DNA of 54,254 nucleotides from positions 1 through 54,254 of the forward strand of contig CAKSAC010000013.1 in NCBI GenBank assembly GCA_934434925.1, written 5' to 3'. The notes under the pieces were generated by a model that was not told the origin of the DNA, searched no databases, and saw only the letters and a list, made by a program, of their open reading frames with translations. Below are positions 32,352 to 40,936 of this stretch, in pieces. Made by a program: the position numbers and the translations under genes. The first letter of the stretch is position 1; every line of letters begins with the position of its first letter. Source of the stretch: an uncultured Eubacteriales bacterium (lineage in GTDB: Bacteria > Bacillota > Clostridia > Oscillospirales > CAG-272).

Positions 32352-34028
32352 GTGAAAAAAACGAAAGTTCTTCTCTCCCTTCTTCTCCTCCTTCTTTTGC
32401 TTTCGCCTCTTCTTCTCCCCGGGGTTCCGGTCGCGGCCGCAGAGCCGACGCAGATTGCCTCTACCCTGCCCGCCGATGCCACGGCGTTGGAGCAGGCCCT
32501 CTACCGGGGGCTGATCGCGTCAGAAGAAAAAATCGATCTTTCCGCCTTTCACAGCGACAGTGCAACCGTCGGAGAAGCCATGCAGAAGCTCCGCAATTCG
32601 GTTCCCGAACTTTTCCATATCGGAACCGCTTATACGGTCAACAAACTGCATGATACCGTCCTTTCGGTCAACCCGACCTACACCATGACCGGGAGCGAAC
32701 TTTCCAAAGCGCGTGCCGAATATGCGGCCGCTCTTTCCGAATGGACGGCCCTGGCGGACAGCGCCTGGTCTCCTTTGGAAATCGCGCTTTTCTATCACGA
32801 CCTGCTTTGCCTCTACGGTGCGTATGACACGACCTATACCCATTATGACGCCTATCATTTCCTGACGAAGGGAACCGGGGTCTGTCAATCCTACACGCTG
32901 ACCTATATCGCGCTGCTTTCGCATTTCAATATCCCCGTCACCACCGTGTCCGGCACTTCGGCCGACGGGGGTGAAGCGCATATCTGGAATCTTGTCACGC
33001 TCGACGGTATCCGTTATCACGTCGATATCACCTGGGATGATGCCCTCGCTGCCGGCCGTGACTATTTCGGCCGGGCACTGCATACGAATTTTCTCTGCGA
33101 CGACCGGGAAATCATGAAAAACGGCCATGTCATCACGGGGTACAACGCCGCCGCGCCGTTGGCTGTCGATAACCGCTATGCCGATTCCCCTCTCCGTGAT
33201 CTTTCCGAACCGGCCGCCTTCTGCGGCGGGAAGGTCTACGGGATTGACAAAGAAAGCGGTTCTTTTCTCCGCTATGCCGACGATTTGCGGACCGCAGAAA
33301 TCTTCTACACACCGAAAAAGGCCGACTGGGTCGCCCCGAGCGGCGGAACCTATCTTTCTTCTTTCCGTTCCCTCGTTGCGCACGGGAGCCTGCTCTATTA
33401 CAGCAACCCGCATGAAATCCGCACCTTCGACCCGGAAAACGAGGTGGATCAGCTTTATCTGACTCACGACGGCAATCAGATTTTTTCCATGATTAAAAAG
33501 AATGACCGGTTGCTCTGCCTGAGCGCCGCGGATTACACCCGGAATCAGGCCGCCGTCGTTTCGGCGGATCTTCCCGTCCTGTATCCCCCCTGCCCCGCCG
33601 ATGCCCACCGCTATGAGGTTTACGCCCATGCGGAACCGACCTATACCGAAGACGGCTGGCAGGCGGAACGTTGTACGGTCTGCGGGCATACACGGAAGGT
33701 CACCGTACCGAAACTGACCCCGCCGAGCACCGAAGATTTTCTCCGTGCCGTGGCGGCCGCCCGGAACGCCGTCGGGATGCAGGATCGGTGCCGGACGATA
33801 CTGGCGGCAAAAAAGCTGAGCGTCTATGCGGAAAACACCGAAGAAACGGCCGCAGCGCGTGCAGAACTTTCCGAACTGGCAGCTGCCTATGACCGGGATG
33901 TCCGGGCAATCGACAATGACTTTGCCGTTGCGGCGACCATGCCCGTTCGCCTTGTTTCGGGTTTCTTCCCCCTTCCGACCCTGCTGGTAATCCTGCTCTT
34001 TCTTCTCGGTTACCGGCTCTGCATATAA
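32352..34028 (+). CDS. Secreted transglutaminase-like protein
   Basis: A 558-residue exported protein. A signal peptide (MKKTKVLLSLLL..., cleavage near VAAAE) is followed by a transglutaminase-like cysteine protease fold at about 150-250 with the Cys in TGVCQSYTL, His in EAHIWNLV and Asp in VDITWDD. The middle resembles a DUF5050-like beta-propeller region (VYGIDKESGSFLRYADD), then a small Cys-pair segment (CTVCGHTRKV), a helical region and a C-terminal membrane helix. It probably acts at the cell surface on peptides or wall proteins. The start is GTG with AAAGGAAAATACC upstream. A lipoprotein gene follows 12 bases later. Confidence 0.85.
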   Translation: MKKTKVLLSLLLLLLLLSPLLLPGVPVAAAEPTQIASTLPADATALEQALYRGLIASEEKIDLSAFHSDSATVGEAMQKLRNSVPELFHIGTAYTVNKLHDTVLSVNPTYTMTGSELSKARAEYAAALSEWTALADSAWSPLEIALFYHDLLCLYGAYDTTYTHYDAYHFLTKGTGVCQSYTLTYIALLSHFNIPVTTVSGTSADGGEAHIWNLVTLDGIRYHVDITWDDALAAGRDYFGRALHTNFLCDDREIMKNGHVITGYNAAAPLAVDNRYADSPLRDLSEPAAFCGGKVYGIDKESGSFLRYADDLRTAEIFYTPKKADWVAPSGGTYLSSFRSLVAHGSLLYYSNPHEIRTFDPENEVDQLYLTHDGNQIFSMIKKNDRLLCLSAADYTRNQAAVVSADLPVLYPPCPADAHRYEVYAHAEPTYTEDGWQAERCTVCGHTRKVTVPKLTPPSTEDFLRAVAAARNAVGMQDRCRTILAAKKLSVYAENTEETAAARAELSELAAAYDRDVRAIDNDFAVAATMPVRLVSGFFPLPTLLVILLFLLGYRLCI

Positions 34029-34040
34029 GGAGGTGCTGTC

Positions 34041-34778
34041 ATGAAAAAAACATGGGTCCGTTTTGCTTCGTTTCTGCTCCTGCTGTCGCTTCCGTTTTTG
34101 TTCTCGGGCTGTTCTTTTCTCCCGGATTTTGACCTGCTCGGCACTTCCGCCTCTACCACGCAGACGAACCCGGCCGGCCCCTCCGGTGAAACCTCCGCCG
34201 AAACGGCGCTGACAGCCATGAATGCCTCCGACCCGACCCGCATAGACTTTTCCGTTCGTTCGGCGTATCCCAAAAAGGGCGTCACGCTGACGGCGGAGCT
34301 TGTCGTCATGCAGAACGGAGAAACAGCCTATTGCTCTTACCGTACCGATCGGTTGCTCACTCTTTCGGAAGCCGAAAAGGCCGGCAGTGCCATCGGCTCT
34401 TCCGAGGGATGGCTCCGGATGGAAAGAAACACCGTTGTCGCCCGTTCCGCAGATATAAACTTGGAACGCCTGACGCAGGATGTGAACTCTTTCACGCTTT
34501 TTGCCCCCGGGCTGACCCCACGCTCCTTCACTTCTGTTTCATGGGAAGAAACGGTAGCCGGCCCCGTCTTTTACGGAGAAATCCGGCCCGAAGCGATTTC
34601 CTCGATCTTCACCCTGAAAGAAGGAGAAACCCTCTCCTTTCTCTCGCTCCGGCTGACCCTTTCCGAAAGCCGTGATTGCCTGCTTGCCGCACAATACCGT
34701 TACGTCACCGCGGGTGGGGCCGATGTGACGGTTGACGCGACCTTCTCCTATACGGCGCAGACCATCCCGATCCACTGA
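34041..34778 (+). CDS. Putative lipoprotein
   Basis: A 245-residue protein with a lipoprotein signal (lipobox LFSGC, Cys about residue 24) and a Thr/Ser-rich linker before a folded domain rich in beta strand. The domain resembles the DUF6612/LppX-like carriers only in general pattern (SEGWLRMERNT, TLKEGETLSFLSLRL), so no function is assigned. GGAGG lies seven bases before the start. It follows the transglutaminase-like gene by 12 bases and is probably its membrane-surface partner. Confidence 0.82.
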   Translation: MKKTWVRFASFLLLLSLPFLFSGCSFLPDFDLLGTSASTTQTNPAGPSGETSAETALTAMNASDPTRIDFSVRSAYPKKGVTLTAELVVMQNGETAYCSYRTDRLLTLSEAEKAGSAIGSSEGWLRMERNTVVARSADINLERLTQDVNSFTLFAPGLTPRSFTSVSWEETVAGPVFYGEIRPEAISSIFTLKEGETLSFLSLRLTLSESRDCLLAAQYRYVTAGGADVTVDATFSYTAQTIPIH

Positions 34779-34823
34779 ACCGGCAAACCGTCGCCGGGCA
34801 GATTCCGCAACCAAAAATCGCCG

Positions 34824-34931
34824 GGAACCCATCGAAACCCCGCGCCCGGAACCCATCGAAACCCCCGCGCCCGGAACCCATCGAAACCCCCGCGCCCGGA
34901 ACCCATCGAAACCCCGCGCCCGGAACCATCC
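34824..34931. repeat. Tandem repeat of 24/25 bp
   Basis: Four full units and a partial fifth of GGAACCCATCGAAACCCC followed by GCGCCC, starting at 34824, 34848, 34873, 34898 and 34922. Two units have an extra C. The array fills most of the gap between the lipoprotein and hydrolase genes. Confidence 0.9.
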
Positions 34932-34958
34932 TCTAAACAGAAAATCAGCGAGGCAACC

Positions 34959-35666
34959 ATGAATTTTCAACATGCATACCGCGAATACGGCTCGGGAGAA
35001 CCGCTTTTGTTTCTTCACGGAAATCAGGAAGACGGTTCGCTCTTTGAAAAGCAGATTCCTGCCTTCTCCCCCTATTACCGCGTGATCCTTCCCGATACGC
35101 GCGGACACGGCAGATCCCCGCGCGGGGATGCCCCTTTCACACTCTCCCAATTTGCCGACGATCTTTTTTCCTTTATCCGCCGGCTGGAACTTCCCCCCTG
35201 TCATATCGTCGGCTTTTCGGATGGAGCCAATATCGCCATGCACTTTGCGCTCCGTTACCCCGCGCTTTTACGTCGGCTTGTTCTGGTCGGCGGAAACTAC
35301 GCCCCGACCGGGGTTCACCGCCGTTTTCAGATTCCGATTGAACTTTGCTACCGTTTCCTCTGCCGCGCGGAAAAGAAAAGGCCAAAACTCCGGCAAAAGC
35401 GGGAGATGGTCGGACTGATGACGGAAGATACCGGGCTTTTACCGGAAGAACTCGTGAAGATCAGGATTCCGACTCTGATTATGGCCGGAGATCACGACAT
35501 GATCCGTTTTTCCCATACCGAAACGCTGCATCACCTTATTCCCGGGAGCCGATTGGAGATTCTCCGGGGACCGCACGATCTGATGCAAAAGAACCCCGTG
35601 GCCTTCAATCGCACTCTTCTGCAATTCCTGCGGGAAAAGCTCCCCGCCGCACAATGCCCCCCGTGA
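34959..35666 (+). CDS. Alpha/beta hydrolase
   Basis: A 235-residue cytoplasmic alpha/beta-fold hydrolase. The oxyanion motif LFLHGNQ (about 17-23), nucleophile elbow GFSDGA with Ser, acid in AGDHDMI and catalytic His in GPHDLM give a complete triad. The substrate is unknown; relatives include esterases and peroxidase-like hydrolases. The ATG follows AGCGAGGCAACC. The repeat array in its leader separates it from the lipoprotein gene, so co-transcription is possible but not certain. Confidence 0.9.
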   Translation: MNFQHAYREYGSGEPLLFLHGNQEDGSLFEKQIPAFSPYYRVILPDTRGHGRSPRGDAPFTLSQFADDLFSFIRRLELPPCHIVGFSDGANIAMHFALRYPALLRRLVLVGGNYAPTGVHRRFQIPIELCYRFLCRAEKKRPKLRQKREMVGLMTEDTGLLPEELVKIRIPTLIMAGDHDMIRFSHTETLHHLIPGSRLEILRGPHDLMQKNPVAFNRTLLQFLREKLPAAQCPP

Positions 35667-35728
35667 GCCGGCCGGCCCCTTGACCGCCGCCCAAAACCCC
35701 GGTGACCGGAAGAGCCGCTCTTTTCCTC

Positions 35729-35801
35729 CCTTTTTGCGCTCCCTTTGCAGGGATAAATTCGTTCTTCCCTTCCTTTTTGCGCTCCCTTTGCAGGGATAAA
35801 T
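35729..35801. repeat. Direct repeat pair, 30 bp at 43-bp period
   Basis: Two identical 30-bp copies beginning CCTTTTTGCGCTCCCTTTGC start at 35729 and 35772, between the hydrolase stop and the terminator. Each contains a small CCCT/AGGG inverted repeat. Confidence 0.85.
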
Positions 35802-35817
35802 CCGCTCTTTCCATCAT

Positions 35818-35856
35818 AAAAAGCAGAGGCTCTGAACATATACCTCTGCTTTTTTG
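35818..35856. terminator. Terminator between hydrolase and pgsA
   Basis: AAAAAGCAGAGG pairs with CCTCTGCTTTTT around a 13-base loop; T tracts on both strands suit the convergent genes. Confidence 0.85.
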
Positions 35857-35953
35857 TGTGCCTTCCGAAGAAGGAATTTTCGGTTTTTCGGCGTTTTTCT
35901 TCCGGAATGTAAAGTATTGTATACGCAAAACCGGTCGATTGTCTGCTTTTTCG

Positions 35954-36559
35954 TTATTTTTCCGGGTCAATATAGGGAAGATACGCGCGCAGATAATCGA
36001 TTCCGGAACCGATTGTGGTAATCAGCATCGCGCCCATGGCAATATAGGAGAGCAGGTGCCGCAGATCGGTGGCTCCGTATAAAAGCGCCGGCTCCAACAG
36101 GATCAGGATGATTGAAATGCATTGCGTAACGGTCTTCACCTTTCCGAAAACGCTGGCGGCCACGACCTGTCCGCTTGTTCCCGCCACGACCAGACGCAAA
36201 GAGGTCACCATCAGTTCCCGGAGCATGATGACCCCGGCCACCCACACAAAGACCGGGGCGATTTCCGGCCGGGCGACCAAAATCGCAATCAAAGCGCCGA
36301 ATACCATGAATTTGTCGGCCAACGGGTCAATGAATTTCCCGAAATCGGTAATCAGATGGTATTTGCGGGCAATCTTCCCGTCCAAATGGTCGGTGTAAGC
36401 GGTGATTCCGAAAATAGCCGTCGGAATCGCGCAGTACAAAAAGGTGGTCCATCGGTCGGCATTGTCCGGAATCTTCAAAAAGAGGAGCGATGCCATAAAG
36501 ACCGGGACAAGTATGACGCGAATCAGCGACAGCGTGTTGGGGAGATTCAGTTTTTTCAC
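35954..36559 (-). CDS. pgsA: CDP-diacylglycerol-glycerol-3-phosphate 3-phosphatidyltransferase
   Basis: Integral membrane enzyme making phosphatidylglycerophosphate, the committed step to phosphatidylglycerol and cardiolipin. The CDP-alcohol phosphotransferase signature is complete: D60-G61, A64-R65, G74, D78, D82. The 201-residue protein has about five to six membrane helices. The start lies two bases after the rimO stop, the pairing often seen in Firmicutes. Confidence 0.96.
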   Translation of the reverse strand: MKKLNLPNTLSLIRVILVPVFMASLLFLKIPDNADRWTTFLYCAIPTAIFGITAYTDHLDGKIARKYHLITDFGKFIDPLADKFMVFGALIAILVARPEIAPVFVWVAGVIMLRELMVTSLRLVVAGTSGQVVAASVFGKVKTVTQCISIILILLEPALLYGATDLRHLLSYIAMGAMLITTIGSGIDYLRAYLPYIDPEK

Positions 36560-36561
36560 GG

Positions 36562-37914
36562 TTATTCCTTCTTTCCTGTGTTTTTCCGGACAGATTCTTC
36601 CACCCGTCCGACAAGATCGTAATCCAGCGCGGATTCAATGGTGACAAAGACGAACTCCCCGGGGCGGAGACGGCGGCGCGAAGAGAAATACACCTTCCCG
36701 TCCACATCGGGCGCGTCGGCCTCGCTCCGGCCGTAATAGGTTTCAGCCACCGTGTCGTACCCCTCGCAAAGGACGCGCAGGGTCCGGCCGATCTTTTCCC
36801 GGTTTTTCTCTTCCGAAATCGGCAGTTGCGTCGCCATGACAATATCATAGCGATCCTGCTTGACCTGCTCATCGATCTGCTCCGGCATTTCAGCCGCGGG
36901 CGTGTCCTCTTCCGGCGAATACGGGAACGCGCCGAACCGGTCAAAGCGCGCTTCCTTCACAAACGCGCACAATTCGGAGAATTCTTCTTCCGTCTCGCCG
37001 GGGAATCCGACAATCACCGTCGTACGGAGCGTAATGCCGGGTACGGCATCCCGCAGTCTTGCGATGGCCCCGCGGATGGTGGCCGAATCGCCGTGTCGGT
37101 TCATCTCGCGCAACACGCGGTCGGAAATATGCTGGATGGGAATGTCCATATACTTCAAAAGGCGGGGATTATCCCGCAACTCGGCAACCAGCTCCTCCGT
37201 GATCTTATCGGGGTAACAATAAAGCAGCCGGATCCACGGAATCCCGGTTTCGCGGCAAAGGCGGCGCACAAGTTCGGCCAGTTTGTATTCGCCGTACAGA
37301 TCCAGACCGTACCGTGTGGTGTCCTGCGCGATCAGGCAGAGTTCCCGCACTCCGATTTCTTCCAGTTCTTTTGCCTCCGCCACGATATCTTCCATCGGGC
37401 GACTGCGGAACCGGCCTCGGATCAGCGGAATGGCGCAATATGTACAGCGGTTGTCGCACCCTTCGGCAATCTTCAGATATGCCGTATGCTCCGGGGTCGT
37501 CAGAACCCGTTCACCGCCGAGCCGGGAAGTCTCCTTGTCGTCAAACGCCATGTACCTCTCTCCGCGCTCCACGGCGCGCACCGCCTCTGCAATCCTGTCA
37601 AGACTGCCTACCCCAACCAAGGCGTCAATCTCGGGAATCCCGCGCATGACTTCTTCGCGGTAGCGTTCCACCATGCAACCGGTGGCAATAATGCCGCGCA
37701 GATTTTTGTTTTTTTTCAGCCAGGCGATGTCGAGAATATTGTCAATCGATTCCTGTTTGGCACTTTCGATAAAGCCGCAGGTATTGACAATCACCATATC
37801 CGCCTCGGTCTCGTCCGGGGTGATCTCGTATCCCGCCTCGACCAGATGGTGTAGCATGACCTCGGTATCCACCAGGTTTTTTGAGCATCCGAGCGAAACA
37901 AATCCGATTTTCAT
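36562..37914 (-). CDS. rimO: Ribosomal protein S12 methylthiotransferase
   Basis: Radical-SAM enzyme that adds a methylthio group to an aspartate of ribosomal protein S12. The 450-residue protein has an N-terminal UPF0004 domain with three Cys for one cluster (SLGCSKN, NTCGF, TGCMVERY), the radical-SAM CxxxCxxC in GCDNRCTYCAIP and a C-terminal TRAM domain. The sequence EVMLHHLVEAGYE and the opening KIGFVSLGCSKNLVD favour RimO over MiaB. It lies nine bases after the DnaJ-like gene stop and two before pgsA. Confidence 0.96.
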   Translation of the reverse strand: MKIGFVSLGCSKNLVDTEVMLHHLVEAGYEITPDETEADMVIVNTCGFIESAKQESIDNILDIAWLKKNKNLRGIIATGCMVERYREEVMRGIPEIDALVGVGSLDRIAEAVRAVERGERYMAFDDKETSRLGGERVLTTPEHTAYLKIAEGCDNRCTYCAIPLIRGRFRSRPMEDIVAEAKELEEIGVRELCLIAQDTTRYGLDLYGEYKLAELVRRLCRETGIPWIRLLYCYPDKITEELVAELRDNPRLLKYMDIPIQHISDRVLREMNRHGDSATIRGAIARLRDAVPGITLRTTVIVGFPGETEEEFSELCAFVKEARFDRFGAFPYSPEEDTPAAEMPEQIDEQVKQDRYDIVMATQLPISEEKNREKIGRTLRVLCEGYDTVAETYYGRSEADAPDVDGKVYFSSRRRLRPGEFVFVTIESALDYDLVGRVEESVRKNTGKKE

Positions 37915-37923
37915 GATAACTCC

Positions 37924-38715
37924 TTACAGTTTTCTGTCCTCCAGCCCGAGTGCGCGGAAACAGCAGTCGGCGCAGGGGTTGTCGCAGGCCCTTTTCTTCT
38001 TCTTCGCGGAGGAATCCTCATCCCCTCCCGGAAAAGATTCTTTCACGCGGCGGCGCATTTCCTCGCGCGTTTTCCGGTATTCTTCGTTTTTTCTGTCCAG
38101 CCGGCACGCCGTGCCGATTTCCCGGAAAGCGTCGTGATAATATAGCCGGCGCAAAAGCGTCAGACTGCGCAGATAGTGCCATTCAGCGTTCCGCAAAAGT
38201 TCGGGAACCTGCAAAAGTTGCGCCTCGGCAAAATCATAATTCTCCGCGTTGACAGCGCGACGGATTCCGTCGTATCCTGCAAAATCACGCGGCATTCCGT
38301 CCGCGCGATAACGCGCGTCCTGCCCGGTGAACGACGCGCCGCCCGTGCCGGAACGATACCGCGCGGAAGAACCGTAACGCGCTCCGTCCGCCTTCCCGAA
38401 ATCCCGGTTACCGGCGGTGCCGGAGGACGATTTTTCGGAAGTGTTTCGAGAGGTTTCTCCGCTCCCGGATGCAGGTTTTGCCGTCGGCCCGGAGCGGCGA
38501 TAAGCCTCGGCTCCCCGGATCCCGGCGGCGCGGTCATGCCGGATGCGGTCATAGGCCGCGTTGATTTCCCGCATTTTGCGGTTGGCCAGTTCGCCCTGCG
38601 CAGGATCGGATGCAAAATTGTCGGGATGGTATTTCCGTGCCAGCGTGTAATAGGCTTTTTTAATTTCGGAATCGGTGGCTTCATAGGAGACACCGAGTAT
38701 CTGATACGGATCCAT
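37924..38715 (-). CDS. DnaJ-domain protein with C-terminal Cys cluster
   Basis: A 263-residue protein with an N-terminal J domain (1-70) including the HPD motif (KYHPDNF), a low-complexity Gly/Ser/Arg-rich linker (about 80-160), a helical repeat-like segment and a C-terminal cysteine cluster (CDNPCADCC). It is not a full DnaJ: the zinc-finger and substrate domains are missing. It probably recruits DnaK to a special client. The ATG at 38715 follows GAAAGGAGAGCGGA. Its neighbour DUF5685 is a frequent partner in clostridia. Confidence 0.9.
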   Translation of the reverse strand: MDPYQILGVSYEATDSEIKKAYYTLARKYHPDNFASDPAQGELANRKMREINAAYDRIRHDRAAGIRGAEAYRRSGPTAKPASGSGETSRNTSEKSSSGTAGNRDFGKADGARYGSSARYRSGTGGASFTGQDARYRADGMPRDFAGYDGIRRAVNAENYDFAEAQLLQVPELLRNAEWHYLRSLTLLRRLYYHDAFREIGTACRLDRKNEEYRKTREEMRRRVKESFPGGDEDSSAKKKKRACDNPCADCCFRALGLEDRKL

Positions 38716-38800
38716 TCCGCTCTCCTTTCTTTTCCTGCCGGGTCTGCTTTTGCGTTTCCGAAAGGCGCTCCGTTTCCGGTCGTTTTTCGGCGGCGCTTTT

Positions 38801-39709
38801 TCAGGGTTCATTGCCGCGGGTTTTTTTCAGAGGGCGTTCCCCTTCGGGCGCGGATGCCATCCCGGTCTTTCGATAACGTTCCAATATCTCCCGGGCGCGG
38901 CAGGGTAATCCCTCGCGCACAATATTCATCACGATCGGCCGTGCTTCCGGCAACTCGTCAAAGGGCAGTCGCGATACCGCCGCTTCCAGCGCTTCCAGTT
39001 CTATGGCAAGATCGTTTTCGGCATCCTCTGCCAAATCCTCTTCGTTTTTGTAAAGAATACTATACGGATTATAGTTTCCGGAACGGATATCTGCGCGGAA
39101 GTCATCCAGTGCGTCCGCCAAATAGACAAAACGGCCGATCCGGTCGCCGATCGTATAAAGCAGGTCGCGGTTTTGCGGCGGACTGTCTGCCGCAAAGATT
39201 TCCGCCGTGATTCTGCCGGTCAGCATGGCGGGCAGGTCCACCGAAGGCGTTGCCTGTCGCTCGATGTCCGAAAGTTCGGAGAGCAGGTCGAGTAACCCCG
39301 ATGCCGCCGCCTTCATCCCCGACCGCCGCAACCGGCGAAAGACCGTCCGGGTACGGACTGCGGTAAAAAAACGACCCAATCCGCGCCGGTCGGAAAGCTC
39401 ATCCAACTGGCGGATCCAGGCAAGAAGCGCCGCAGCTCCCGCGGCATAACCGATTGCCCGATTTTCCCCGGCCATCGGACGACGGCGAAAAGGATGAAGG
39501 GGGCAGGTATGCGGGGAAAATGTAAGCGGTTCGCCTTCGCACACTGCGCGGCAGAGCGCGAGAAAGACCGTCTCATGCCGTAAACGAAGCGCAGAAAACA
39601 GCCCGCAGGCACGGCGTTGCGCCCGACATACGCCGCAGGTCACGGCGCGATAGACCGCGCAATCTTCCGGCCGGAGTGTACCTCCGTCTGGGCGGATATA
39701 TCCGTACAT
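38801..39709 (-). CDS. DUF5685-family protein
   Basis: A 302-residue protein beginning MYGYIRPDGGTLRPEDC, with the conserved CGVCRA Cys pair and an internal DALDDFRADIRSGNYNPY stretch recalling the Asp-rich motifs of prenyltransferase-like helical folds. This matches the uncharacterised DUF5685 family, usually found beside the J-domain gene that follows here. Function unknown; a DnaK/J-dependent client or partner is an inference from neighbourhood. GGAGG lies seven bases upstream of the start. Confidence 0.85.
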   Translation of the reverse strand: MYGYIRPDGGTLRPEDCAVYRAVTCGVCRAQRRACGLFSALRLRHETVFLALCRAVCEGEPLTFSPHTCPLHPFRRRPMAGENRAIGYAAGAAALLAWIRQLDELSDRRGLGRFFTAVRTRTVFRRLRRSGMKAAASGLLDLLSELSDIERQATPSVDLPAMLTGRITAEIFAADSPPQNRDLLYTIGDRIGRFVYLADALDDFRADIRSGNYNPYSILYKNEEDLAEDAENDLAIELEALEAAVSRLPFDELPEARPIVMNIVREGLPCRAREILERYRKTGMASAPEGERPLKKTRGNEP

Positions 39710-39887
39710 ATATTTCCTCCGGGCAGTTACTCTCTTTCATCATCCGAAACGCCGGAATACCTCTCGGAAAAAGGCAAAACTCGGGGGCCTTCCGGGCGTT
39801 CCGCGGTCGGGCGTTCCGTGAGTCGGGCGTTCCGCAGTCGGGCGTGTTTTTTCTTTTTTGCGCCCCTGCCGAAAAGCCACATATCTT

Positions 39888-39916
39888 ATTATAGCCGATT
39901 CTCTCCCCGAAAGCAA
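39888..39916 (-). promoter_or_regulatory. Predicted promoter of the DUF5685-dnaJ-rimO-pgsA unit
   Basis: TTGCTT and TATAAT with 17-bp spacing on the minus strand. The transcript would have a leader of about 170 bases containing three tandem GC-rich GGGCGTTCCG-like elements (39787-39845). Confidence 0.65.
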
Positions 39917-40022
39917 TAGGAGACGGTTTTTTTCATCAGGCAACGGCAAAGAAAAAGTTTTTCTCTTTTCTCTTTTCTTTCCCGGAATGTTGATAAACTG
40001 TAAATTATTTTTTAAGAAATCG

Positions 40023-40051
40023 TTGACAGGTTGTTTCCTTTCTGTTATAAT
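40023..40051 (+). promoter_or_regulatory. Consensus promoter at the first 132-bp unit
   Basis: TTGACA, a 17-bp spacer and TATAAT: a perfect housekeeping promoter with TGT just before the -10. It drives the tandem units. Only the TATAAT part is repeated in units two and three. Confidence 0.9.
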
Positions 40052-40439
40052 CAAAGCGAGGAAACTTGCTTGCAAGGGATTCCGAGCGCCGATTTCAACC
40101 GAAACGGCGGCTTGGCACAGACAAGACGCGGGGCAACGGCAGTTGCCGACAAAATCGCATTTTGTCACGTTTTTGGTTATAATCAAAGCGAGGAAACTTG
40201 CTTGCAAGGGATTCCGAGCGCCGATTTCAACCGAAACGGCGGCTTGACATAGACAAGACGCTTGGCAACGGCAGTTGCCGACAAAATCGCATTTTGTCAC
40301 GTTTTTGGTTATAATCAAAGCGTGAAAACTTGCTTGCAAGGGATTCCGAGCGCCGATTTCAACCGAAACGGCGGCTTGACATAGACAAGACGCTTGGCAA
40401 CGGCAGTTGCCGACAAAATCGCATTTTGTCACGTTTCGG
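40044..40439 (+). repeat. Three tandem 132-bp units, candidate small-RNA cluster
   Basis: Units start at 40044, 40176 and 40308 with exact 132-bp period and few substitutions, mostly in predicted loops. Each holds a TATAAT near its start, CTTGC/GCAAG, GCCG/CGGC and CTTG/CAAG inverted repeats, a GGCAAC/GTTGCC hairpin and a final GACAAAAT-CGC-ATTTTGTC hairpin. After the first two units the last stem is followed by ACGTTTTT, like an intrinsic terminator; in the third the tract is broken (ACGTTTCGGG). The predicted transcript is about 115 bases. Reading frames stay open through the units because 132 is divisible by three, but no ribosome site supports translation. Confidence 0.75.
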
Positions 40440-40510
40440 GTTAACAAAAATGCAACCCCGGCACGTTTCCAAGGTGTAATCAATGTGAACAAAGGAAAGG
40501 AGATCTCTCT

Positions 40511-40729
40511 GTGAACCGTTCTGCCATGCGGATCATCTTATATGCGGCGTTGGCCATACTTCTTCTTTCTCTCCTGTTTTATCTCGTCATTTTGCTGACC
40601 GGTTGGGCAGGATCGTGGCGGCTTTTTTTGCTGACCGACGTTCTCCCTGTCTGGCTTTCCGTCCTGCTGACGATTACGGTTGCTCTTTTTTTGTTTTTCA
40701 TTCTTCTCCGTTTCCGCCGCCGGCCGTAA
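40511..40729 (+). CDS. Small two-helix membrane protein
   Basis: A 72-residue protein with two strongly hydrophobic segments (about 5-30 and 40-66) joined by WAGSWRLFLL and ending in a basic RFRRRP tail, so both ends probably face the cytoplasm. I do not recognise a family. The GTG start is chosen because AAAGGAG lies eight bases upstream; an internal ATG five codons later is poorly placed. It follows the tandem units, and the third unit's weakened terminator could let their transcript run into it. Confidence 0.7.
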   Translation: MNRSAMRIILYAALAILLLSLLFYLVILLTGWAGSWRLFLLTDVLPVWLSVLLTITVALFLFFILLRFRRRP

Positions 40730-40835
40730 TAGCGGCCCGGCACACCCTGCATCACATGCCGGATTCATCGCGCCGTATGCTGTACGGCGCAAATTCCGTC
40801 TCCGCGCAAAAATCGCACGGTTCGGCGCGACTATG

Positions 40836-40866
40836 AAAAAAACCGGGAAACCCCGGTTTTCTTTTT
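40836..40866. terminator. Terminator after the small membrane protein
   Basis: AAAACCGGG pairs with CCCGGTTTT across a four-base loop, followed by CTTTTT. It can also serve the convergent phosphoribosyltransferase gene. Confidence 0.8.
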
Positions 40867-40936
40867 ACGGACGGCGACAATCAGCCTTCTATCGGCGTTT
40901 TACGGACGGCGATAGTCAGCCTTCTATCGGCGTTCC
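40867..40936. repeat. Duplicated 3' end of the phosphoribosyltransferase gene
   Basis: A sequence of about 34 bp (ACGGACGGCGA...TCAGCCTTCTATCGGCG) occurs at 40867 and again at 40902, period 35. The second copy contains the stop codon and last codons of the gene; the first lies just downstream. Confidence 0.85.

Noticed and set aside
40044..40439. CRISPR array
   Set aside because: Units are 132 bp and almost identical throughout; there are no unique spacers and no cas genes.
39740..40492. Minus-strand 250-codon frame with 44-residue repeats across the 132-bp units
   Set aside because: Same effect of a period divisible by three; no promoter or ribosome site on that strand, while the plus strand has a consensus promoter.
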